Assembly (NCBI RefSeq): GCF_000485595.1
Contig: NW_014577185.1
Coordinates: 469,826-525,244 of the forward strand
From: Priapulus caudatus
Lineage: Eukaryota; Priapulida; Priapulimorpha; Priapulimorphida; Priapulidae
DNA length: 55,419 nucleotides
Direction: 5' to 3'
Shown here: one piece after another, positions 37,227 to 49,200 of the stretch
Numbering within the stretch: the stretch's first letter is position 1
Layout: each line of letters opens with the position of its first letter
Program-made: the position numbers and the translations under genes
Notes under the pieces: model-generated
What the model saw: only the letters and a program-made list of their open reading frames with translations
Database searches by the model: none
What the model was told of the DNA's origin: nothing

Positions 37227-40200
37227 TTACATGGTCTTGAGGCGGGCCTCCTGCTTTTCCATCTCTTGCCTGACCTCTTCTGGGAGATCAGTGCCCAGCT
37301 GGGCCTGGAAGAAGTTGTGTGTCTCCACCATGTCTTCCAGCCAGTAGTCTTTGGGGATCTCAAACATCGCCTTCCAGTCAAGCTGTGGTAGTCCTTCCAG
37401 GTTGATCGTGCCTGCAAAGTCGGGTGTCATTAACGTAAAACTACTTACGCAAACAGGCTTTCGTGAAACTGTAGCAAATGTACAGATTTTCCTTTAAACC
37501 ACAAACATACACCAGCTAACTACCATAGTAGAGAGCACCAATATCGTTTTCTTTCATCATTAATCATGCACACGAGGAATGTTAAACGAGGGTTGTACGA
37601 ATACTTCAGATTTCTGAACACAAGAAGAAACAACGTCTGGTCTATCACACGCCCATCGGGTGCAATTTGAACAAGTTCTGCCTGCACCTTCTCTTACAAC
37701 ATTCACTTCCCACTTCCTCCCATCTCTACGCACCTTCCTTCGGCACGATTCCAATGGGAGTCTTAATACCGATGTCCTCCTCTCCTCTGCAGCGACGGAG
37801 AATCCAATCAATGACACGGATGTTGTCTCCGAATCCAGGCCACAAGAACTTGCCGTTGTCGTCAGTACGGAACCAGTTCACGTGGAAGATTTTTGGCAGC
37901 TGTGTGAAGACAAATGCAGATAGAGCCAAATCCTAAGCACTTATTCACTAGGAGCCGCTCTCTATACAGATGCCACAATCCAGTGCGAGATGAAAAATCC
38001 ACATAATTAATTTAATTAATAACGTATGTGCAGTGTTGTGCACTGCAGTGCCAAACTTGATTCTAAATAATTACACTAGAAGGTTCTACCGAACCTCAGC
38101 AAAGAGAAAGAATAGACTAGTGAGTATGAGCATTGTGTACCTTGTTCTTCGGGTTCTTGCCAAATTGAAGCCAGTGCTTGAGGTAATCTCCCCAGTTGTA
38201 GCCCATGAATGGTCTCATGGCCATTGGATCGTGCATAATGTTCTTGCCTGCACAAAACATCAACATTATAAACACGACCGAAATGAAAATCACTCATTTT
38301 CAGATATACAGTCAAGACATGACTTTAATAATAGTGTAACTAGCTTTGGGCCTAGCATTTAAACACACACCTCGAGTATAACAACAGCCAGCTTACAAGA
38401 ACTTACAGCTTTCTAAGAGAAATGCATGTTCCCTGCTCAGGGCTATGACCACGAAATGGTAGTTACTACACTAATAAGTATGGCCCTTTTGACCACTAGC
38501 GCAGGTACTGATACACACCCTTGAATTCGGCAGCGGCCGTTGTCTCAGACTTCACGCAGGCACCGACGAACACACCGTGGTTCCAGTCGAAGGTTTCGAA
38601 CACAAGCGGCACACCTGCGACAGGACAACGACGACTCCAATGCAGCCAAAAAACACGTATTGCAGGTGATTTGAAATTGGCCTAGCAATCCCCCTTACCC
38701 GCCCCCTTGTTTTACTTTTCGATCATATTCTATATATACAGAGATGAGAACGGCCCAGGACGAAATTCGCGTGATATATTTCTACTTACTGGTAGAATAG
38801 CGCCAATCGCTATATTGTGAGCACCGCAACTAATCCAAATTGGTAAAACTACGCATTAAACACACTGAAATCCACTGTCAAAGATCGATCGTTACCATGG
38901 TTTCTCTCAATTAGTTCTGACTTGCAGCAGTGCGTGAATAAATAGTACATTTGTGGGCCGCGGGATGGCGAGTTCAGACGGTAAAAGAGCATCACTAGCC
39001 ACGGGACATTTTCCCACTGTCTGCCAAACCATATTGCTAAATTTACCCTTCGGTCTGCGGCCACCGAAGATGATAGCGGAGATTGGTACACCGTTGGGGT
39101 CCTCCCACAGTGGGTGGATCATGGGGCACTGGCCAGCTGGGGTGCAGAAGCGAGAGTTGGGGTGGGCAGCGTTGGACTTCATTCCCATCTTCCAGGGCTT
39201 GCCCAGCCAGTCGGTCATCTGAACGTCCTGGAATTCACACGAGCACGACGGGTGACACTCGCTCACAACAGGATCAGAATGCCATACAAATACAACATCC
39301 ACTGTCTGTAGCTACTTGCTACTTTTTAGCTCAATTGCACCAGATAATAAGCCACTTAATCTACCTTAGGTATGTAAAGCCCGCCGCACACGGTGAACTA
39401 TCTGCTGAGCCAACGGCCTCAAGTGATAGCTCATCAGATAGCTCAGCGTGTGCGCGCAGATTCTGCACAATTTTTGGCCTTGCGTGGCTGTGAGACCGAT
39501 ATCTATCGTGTTTGATATTTGTGGCCACGCGAGGCCAGAAACTCAGCGTGTGCAGGCTCCGTGATTTTCCAAATACTCGTGCGCGGGCGCATTATAAAAA
39601 ATATATAGGCACTATAAAAAATATTAGGTTTATTTTTAATTCCCTTAAAAGAACTTGTAATACGATCAAATTCAGGCATCAATTGATGCAAGAAGAGCAA
39701 CACGGCACGCGCGTTTTGTATAGACAATTCTCAATACGACACAATTACACAGACACGCGATTACCATTGTGTCAACACGCCAGCCACACGTACAATGCTT
39801 ATAGCGCCGCACCAGTTTATACCAGCCATACCAGCCAGCGCGGGAGTCGTTGCCTCGCTCCACTAGTACATGGTTCATACAGGACTGAAACATTTTCCAA
39901 GGACTTTGCAAGGAAATTTTATTGGAAATTCAAGGACATTTTATCGGAAATTCAAGGGCATTTTATCGGAATTCATACAACATACCTGGATTAATTTAAT
40001 AATAACCCCATTCTTAATCACTGTCACCTCTAAAACTTACCTAGATCACATTAATAAACCCTTCTAAACACTGTCACTTCTACAACATACCTTGATTTAC
40101 TGACTGATTTTAATGACTTACTGTCATTTATGATCATCATTTAACTGTCTATTGTGTCTATAGATTTTTAAGCTCATTTAACAATTTTTATTGAGGTTTG

Positions 40201-43200
40201 CACATTATTGATGGTACAAAATTTCTTTTTATTACAGGCAAGGATTCTTTCTAAAAATTCAAAGACATTTTCATGAAATTCAAGTACTTTTCAAGGACTC
40301 CCCTCAAATTCAAGGACTTTTCAAGGACTGTGCGAACCATGTAGTAGACAATTGGTTCCAGAAGCCATGCGCCCGCGCCCGAGTACCGCCACGCTGCCTG
40401 TTAATGCAGCAAGCGATGGTAAATAGCCCGAGCTATCATGATCAGCACCTGTTATCATTCTGCTGCATCAAAAGCTCGCTGCTGGTCTGCGGGCGCCACG
40501 CTGGCTAGCAAATGTTCGAAGTTTCTACGTAATAATCACGGACTCGCCGATATCAGGCAGAGGTAATTGGCAGTCCGTATACATTTCTAGGAGTTCATCG
40601 TTATTTCGTAGGAGTCCGTATATTTTGCTACAGACAGTCATTAGCTGGGTAATTTTCCGTAGCTGTCCGTGCGTTTTGGAACATTTCTGTGTTTAGTCCG
40701 TATTTTCTCCGACTTTCTAGTTCATAGTGTAAGTGCCTAGGGGTAATAAAGTAGATCTATACCCTATAGAACCCGTAGATTCACTATTACGGTATTTATT
40801 CGTGTACAAGTCGCACTTTTTCTGTACACAACTTCAATAAAAAAAATCAGGGGTGCGACTTGTACACGAGGCTAATAAATCTTGTGCAAGAAATGCCATT
40901 GTTATCGCAACCAGTCGCTATTGTAATGCCGAACCACGCGAGCGCATATTGCATATGGGCACAGCCATCTTTAATACATTACCGTACTTTTCAATGTATG
41001 AAAACTAAGCCCGGTCAACTAGCGGTACTTCTGGTCATTTGAGCTTGCCGACTGGTTTCATAATTATTATTAATAATATTAATTGATCAGTCAGGGATAA
41101 CTGCTATTTACTCAGAGGACAATGACTTGTAATCAAGTGTGAAATCACTGTGTATCAAGTTTGCCAACTGCTATGATATGGTTCAGTATTGAACTGCTCG
41201 TTTACTTCAGTGGAGCCAATTAACATAACTGTGAATATACACTGGTGTACAAATGACAAATTAATTGTCCAATTCCACTAATAATAGTAGACATGTAACC
41301 TAATTTAAAAAGCTCCCTCGCCCTTGTAGTCCATCTCTATGCAAATTTCGATTATAAAAGTTGTGTACCAACTTTTCAAGGCAAAATATGGGGTGCGACT
41401 TGTACACGAGGAAATACGGTATCTAGATACACTATAGGTAGCGTAGTATTTTGCATATGCTCAACGTTGAAACAACTACCGTCCGCGGGCCGACAGCGGC
41501 GGGCGTACCTTCGGTTCTTCGAACTCGTCCTCGAGTCCCTCCCAGTAGACACGGCCGTCGACACTGTCGGCAGTGTTCGTGAAGATGGTGTTTGTCTTGC
41601 ACGTCAGCATGGCCATGGGGTTGGTCTTCATGCTCGTGCCCGGCGCGACACCGAAGAAGCCGGACTCGGGGTTGATGCCGTACAGCTTGCCGTCATCAAG
41701 GAAACGCAGCCAGCCGATGTCGTCACCTGCGACGACGCGGCGACGCACCATTTGTAGACGGTAGGATCTTATTTAGGTGTGTGAATGTGTGTTTGTATGG
41801 GGAGAGGTGGGACGATACAGGTAGCTCGTGATATGATCAGTATCGCGATACGATAAATAAATTGCGATACTTTCACGGGAATTGGAAAACGACCTAGCAA
41901 AACTATACACTTAACCAGGACTCTCATGTGAACACTTACAGGTCAGTATCGTCGAGCGAGCGAACAAGTAGTGTTGTGACACAACGAAGAGTTGTGTCGC
42001 CACCGCGAGCTTATTGCCATGTGTCGACTAGTTATGGTGTATCGTGCGCCCATCATACGCACGGCACATGAATGTAGTTTTTTAGCGTCATACGGGCAGA
42101 ATAATTATTTCCCTACTCACCCACGCATCGTACGGTCCATCCTGGAAGGTTGGGGCGCAGCATGGCAAGGTTGGTCTTGCCGCAGGCAGATGGGAATGCT
42201 CCCGTGATGTACATCTCCTTTCCCTTGGGGTCGGTGACGCCAGAGATCTGTTACAGCAAAGCCAGGTTTCGAAATTAGCAAGTAGCAGGTTTTCTGCCTA
42301 CATGCGTCAGTTTTATGCCTGCTATCAACGTCGGTAGCAACTACTTGTTGCCAAGAAATCCCAAATATATCATATTAAAAGCACCAAAGATTCTGCCAGG
42401 TGAGTAAATTTACTGCCTGGTAAAGAAGGTAATTTCCAACCCTGAGATGTGTTACAGCAAAGCCAGGTATTGAAATTTAGGGCAGCAAGCAGCAGTTTTT
42501 CTGCCTGGACCAATTGCAAAATGCTATCAGGAAATTCTTAATAAACCATGGTAAAATCAGCAAAAGGTTCTGCCTGCCCTTTTCAGTGGCAGCAAGTATT
42601 TACTGTGCAGTAAAGAAACAAGTTTTTGAGTACATCCACAAAGCATGAGCAAAAACCCCATAAAGTACCAAAGTAATTAATTACACAGCATTATTTTATC
42701 TTATGTGGTATGAATCTGCATAGGCAACCTGCCATGTATGACACTGGGTCAGCAGAAGGGTATCAAAAAACTAGAATAAGGTTAGGAACAAGGTACGGAT
42801 GAATAGCGAGTCACAGCAACAAGAATAGAGCTACAAGCATGGACGGCCACATACCAGCATGTGCTCGGCCATCCAGCCCTCGTCCTTGGCGATTCTGCTG
42901 GCAATACGCAGAGCGAAGCACTTCTTGCCCAGCAGCGAGTTGCCACCATAACCGCTGCCGTATGAGACGATCTTCCACGTGTCGGGGAAGTGAGCAATCA
43001 TGGTATTCTCGGGGTTGCATGGCCAGTGGTTGACAACAGGCCCTGCAAATGTAAAACGTTATGTAGCCCGCCTCCTAGCTTCTCACTTCCTCACACACCT
43101 CATCCAAATATGGGGATCACTTGAACACTAACAAATAATGGCAGGAATTGACAATATTTTATTATTTAAATATTTTATTATAACTTGAAATACTTAATAC

Positions 43201-46200
43201 ATAATCAATAAATCGCAATTAATTTTAGTTTTGTTACTTTCCTTTATGTTCAGTGTTATTTACATTAGTTTAAAGGGATAGTAGACTCTAGGATTTTACT
43301 GCATACAACTGTACTTACTGTATAACATATTTGTTACTAGATACCTAATTTAAATGTTATAATCAATTACACATCAACACTACGAAATTTGAACGGCGCA
43401 ATGACACCCGCGACCGTGCTGCCACCCTGAAAAGGTTGCGTATTTGCCAATTTATTTTGCACGTTACAGACCGAGGGCTAATCACAAAGGTGCAATTATA
43501 TTCATACCTAAATGCTATTTAACCAAACGATGTTCATTTTAGGACAAATTTATCCATAATATAACTGAAACTATATGTCGTTTATAAGATATTACAATCC
43601 TTTTGCTTTTAAATTAATAAATAAGAAACACCCCCGTCTGTAGCCCTTGGCTGAAAAGTGGTTTTGCGCAACTTATCAGATCGTGCGCTTTGAGTGGCGC
43701 CACCGTCGTTGTAATCAAACTGCAGTCGTTAGTTTTAAAACATTTTTGAATAATATTTATAATGGTGATTGAACCATGAAACTTTTTATGTAGCGTAATT
43801 TTAACCTAAATTAACTGAAAATAACCCTGGAACCTAGAGTAAACGATCCCTTTAAGAGCTGTTTTACCTGCACGGATCCTGCAGGTTAACAGGAGCCATG
43901 CCTACCCACAAACGTCCACGTGTACATCAAATGGCGACCTTCTCACCTGTCTGCACACTAACAATTCTCCGCCAGTAAAGGCGCGTAGAAAAAGGGAGAT
44001 AACGTACGTGTGACTGGGCGAGGCACGCCGACGGAGTGGAGACACTTCACGAAGTAGTCGTCACCGAGGGCGTCCCAGATCTTGGGGGACACGCGCGTCA
44101 TGATGCGCATGCACAGCACGACGTAGTTGGAATCGGTAAGCTGCACACCGATCTTGGAGAACTTGGATCCGACGGGACCCATGCTGAAGGGAATGATGTA
44201 CATGCAGCGTCCTGGAAATGGGAAAGAAAGAATCCGTACAGTTTTGCACAGTAGGAAAGTAGCAATGGGAAAAAACTTGATATAAACGACCGGTTTCGGG
44301 CGATTGACACATATCCTTGGTATTGAAAACATTAACAGCGAATCACTTAAAATTTACCAGATTCTTTGCTCATTTAATATCCACTGCTTCATGCTCCTCT
44401 CAGCAGTGTTTTTTTTTAAAGAATAAATAAAGAAGTCATTAGGATCTAAATCAGTTTTTGCATCTTAGCATCCACTTTCCTGCTATTTCTCAACACGTTT
44501 CCCACTCTTCCTAACTAACCCATCAAGTGAGAGACTCTGCTGATTCCAAAACTCATCTGTACCCATTTTGATTTGATAACTGAAATATATACACCCCACT
44601 TGGGAAGATAACCTAACAATCTGCATTCAAATCAGTGTTCGAAATTCACGTCGGCCCGTCGGCCTGCCGCCGACAGTTTCGATGCCGGGCCTACAGCTTC
44701 TTGATAAAACAGGCCCGCTGATCCTGCAGCGATTTGATCCCTGAAAATTCGAAACACTGAGAAACTGTTACCTGTAGAAATCCTTGCTTGCATATTAACT
44801 TCCAGGGGTATTTATTTGAAAACTAATCCGTGATAAACCGTGACATACACATAAACAATGCGTTCGCCCACTGCATATTCGCGCAGCCTGATTGTAAATG
44901 AAAGAGCGATAGCCTGGAACCCTGTTCCAAGCTGCACACCACAGTGTAGTAAACTAAAGGGCAAGTTGCCAGTCGAGTGCGGAATTAGCTGCGACTCCCC
45001 GGCAGCGTTCAAAATTAGTGCCGACACGGAGGCCCGAGGCCACAAAGTTTTTGCTTCGGCCACCACTTCTACGAAACTGCCCGTCCTCCTGACCCGCACT
45101 TTTCCCCCTCATATTACGCTGAAATACTACGGTTATCGCAACGGCAGTTTAGACAGACTTGTAAATGGGAGCGCATTCTAATACGCTTCGTTCCCGAACG
45201 TAGACGGGTATCCAAAACATCCTCCAATCATGATTCGCCACACGAACAAAACCTCGTGACAGTCTAAGAAATCGATTGCAGCATGTAGCGTAGCCCAGTG
45301 TTTTTATGACCGCATAACAATAAGTTCATATGTCGCAGGGGTTATCGTGGGGAGTGAGGGCACAACCAGTGACACCTGACACGCACGTAATCAAAGCTGT
45401 TAATTGAATTCGTCACATTCAACCATTTTGTTACTCACTGCTAGTAAATAAGCAGACCACCAACTTTTGTGCAGGACCACAGACTTTCTGAAGTTGGTGG
45501 TCCTGCTGTCCACTACAGGGTTCTCCAAGAGCACTTATAGCCTGGCGGCCCGCCAGGCTATCGTCGAGCCCCGCCATCCTAAAATGCACCCGCCACTCTA
45601 AATATCATAGCCGCCATGCTAAATATCATAGCCCCCGGACCCCCCTAGCACACAAACCGCCTTCGGCGATTTACAACTAGGACCGTAAAGGACATCAGCA
45701 CCCGCCATGCTATAATGAAAAAGCTTGGAAAACCCTGCATTAGCTTTTCAGCCAAAATTCGAACCCTGGCTGCGAGTAACATGAAATCGTTTCTCATTGG
45801 TGAGTGACCGTTGGTCTGGCCTGAGCAAGTGTCTCAGATTTCGACCATTCGACATGACTGTATGATCGACACATGGTTAGACTGGTGTACGTATGACGGC
45901 TCCACTCGCAATGTTATGAGACGCTACTACGTTGCTACCGATGTGTACCAGACTACCAGTCTGGCTCTCTGCTGGGGAGTTGTAGTTACCAAGGAGCTAC
46001 ATATAACAACGATGTGGCGTTTCCTTAATTGTGAGCCCCCGGCAAAGAAGTATAAACTGTCATCCGACGAGAGGAAGGAAAAACAGAGGGATTATGATTA
46101 TGGACATTGATAATGACTATTAAACACAAGGAAGAACATGATATGCTGTTTTATTACTGTAATTTGCTCCAAAATTGGCAGGCCTGCAATTTTAGGAGCT

Positions 46201-49200
46201 ATAGGCCCTGCAGGCCTACAGCTTTTTCTGCTCAGTGGCAAACACTGATTCAAATAGTGAAATTTAAGCTCCATTTAGCCCCTGCTCGGCCTACCCTCAT
46301 CATTACCCTTTTTTAGGTGTACCTACCCTTCATGCAGCCAGGGAAGCGCTTCTTGATCTCCACTTCCATGTTGGCGGGGCTCATCCACTGCCCGATGTTC
46401 GTGTGTGGGCCCTCGGACAGGTGCGGAACCGTGTCGTGCTCCTTCTCCGTGCAGACGAAGGTCTTGCTCTCGACGCGAGCGACGTCAGCAGGATCAGTGC
46501 GCACGATGAAGCTGTCACATACAAAGGACACACGCACACGCGTTACGTCGTTGATTCACCACGTAGTCATATTTTACTATGTTCATAGTATTAGTTTACT
46601 TTAAAATTTTTATATTATTCTGGGATCAAGTAATATTTTTATTATTTTCATAGCATTACTTTATGATTTTTATATTATTCCTGGGATCAAGTAATATTTT
46701 TTAGTATTTTCACAGCATTACTTTACAATTTTTATATTATTCTGTGATTAAGTCATTTAATCATTTTCTTGGCATTACATTACATTTTACAAAGCTGAGG
46801 ACTCACACGCATTGCATCGTTGATTCGCCACAGTCATATCTTGCAATTTTCATAGCATTACTTTACCTTTTTTATATTTTTCCGAGATAAAGTAATATTT
46901 TACCAACACTAATATTAAAAGTCACCGTCATTAACTCCGCAATCAGATTTCGGTGTCGTCCTAAAAAATTATTTTAGCTGCTAGAGGCAGTACGACAACA
47001 GCACACACACTGCAGCCCCAGACACCCTCTGCCTTCGCGGGCGAGCCTGTGATGGATGAGCGCTTACCAGTTGTCCATGGCGTGCAGCCTCTTGAGGCTA
47101 CCACGCTCCATCAGCTTGCCGATGATCTCATCTGCCTCATTCTGCGAGCCATCGCAGATGTACAGGCAACGCGGCTCGCAGAGATCCACCTGTCAGAAAA
47201 CGGAATACCGGCCGTGAAACAAGACACGCCTAACGAGGGGAATGATCTGATAACGCATCGTTAGAAATGCTGCAAGTGCGTGTACACGGGGCGTGCAATT
47301 GGCAGGGTGTTTTTTTGATACACTGCATGTCTAAACAAGTGTAAAGGTTGCTTGGGGGAAGTTCAAACAAACAAGATTTACCTGTTACAGTTTACATTAG
47401 CAAAAAAACAGCAATTATAAAGCAGTGGCAGTGCTCACCTGGCTCTGATATGCAAAGCAGTTTATTCACCCACATTGCACCATGGTACTACATTACAACA
47501 TGTATGACAAGATGTGTTATGTAGCGATACAGAAGTAATGTCCTCATTATCCCGTCCACGCTACAATGTCTCCAGCTGCTTCTGTTATCAATTTCTCAGC
47601 AACTAATTAGCCATTAAGTCGGTCAACCTAGCTGCCCATGACAGACTGCTTCTGGGCATGACAAATAATGAGAATGAACGTCGATACTGGTAACGTTCAC
47701 ACCAGTTTTCGTCGTATGCTAAAATTATCAAGCTACTATTGTTAGATCGATGCCGGGAGCTTCTCCCTAAAAGCAACTAAGTTGTAACAGATAAGCTTTT
47801 TGTTCATGAAAAAGTTTGCCATCAACAGGATTTTTGAGTGAGTGAGAGAAACTAGATAGGTTGCTAAGTATTTTGCAAGGGTTTTATTTAGACTTCCTGC
47901 TCCACTCGCTGCTATTTTCATTCGGAACCCCAGCATTACGCTCATGTCTTTCATCAACAAAATGCCTCCTGATGTTGCCTTCTAGGAAGTAGAGATCTAG
48001 TTCCACTCAACTGATCAGCAACATTTCCATCACCTATACATGCGCAGATGGTGCACAGCTGAAGATCTGAATACATCAATCGTTACCCACCCCACAAAAG
48101 AATTTGTTGTCAATAGACTAAATTTGTCACCTATAATAATAATGACCCCTCTACCTTCAGGCCTGGCCCACGTTAATAAAATCTAAATGGCGGATGAATG
48201 TCATTATACACAGATGCACTCATACCCCCCACCCCTTCATTTCACAAAACTATTGAGGAACACCACCAAAGGTCTGAGACAAGAGAACCTGTGGCAGCCG
48301 ATTATATCTAGATACAAAACTGACTCGCGACTCACTATGTTCCACAGTTACATAGCAACTAAACCATTTCCTGGTCACGCCTCAGCTCCAAGTCTGCATT
48401 CTGCCAAATTACACCTCAGCTGATATGATTCTCTACATATGATATTAAACAACTCAGACGGCACGCCTGAACAGATGTGTACCATCTGCGCAAAACTGGT
48501 TTTCAATGAGAACCTGCTTTGTCTGGCTCGTGTTAGGTCACTTCTTAGCTGCTACCCCCTTCCCTCTCCACACCTCACCGCAACCTGATCGATTTCGCAA
48601 TGCTGCAACGGTGAATGGCTGGCTGTTAAAAAAGTACAACATGGCTACGGTGGCATGCACACGCAAGCAAGCCGGCCGGCGGCCAACGCCACGTAGTCAG
48701 TCTACCCCTCGATATAACAGTTGCATCCGCATACGACTGCAATTGAATCTGGCTGATATATATACACAATCTGCGCTCAGCTGCGTGGCAAGCCTTGCCA
48801 GTACACAGATGATCCTGACGCAAGCCACTTCATCTGGCCTGTGGGTGGCAAGCAGGCGCAGCCATTACTACAGCATTACGACAGTACTACACAGATCAAT
48901 ACGAGCTCCTTACATAATTCCAGCTCTTTTTCCCCCACCAAACAACATCCCCGGGATGCCCCGGTGCTACACCTTCACCTTGCTACATCTTCCCTCGTGC
49001 AGTCATCGGCCTTGAATCAGTTACCCACTATATTAGGAACCATGGTCTCACAGCTTTGAGCAGGGATAGAATTGCTACTTCTGTCACACACTGTACGAAT
49101 ATATAGAATCCACTTGGAAGCAGATCGCGCTCGGCTGCTTCTATATTTCGCTCGCCATTAACAAAGCTGGTTCAGACATGCAGGATTAATAAAGTTATTC

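Noticed and set aside
38907-39493. Plus-strand ORFs over PEPCK exon 8
   Set aside because: Mirror-frame shadows of a highly conserved PEPCK exon.
48506-49015. 169-codon plus-strand ORF in PEPCK intron 1
   Set aside because: No recognisable motif or biased composition; consistent with a chance ORF in a 4-kb intron.
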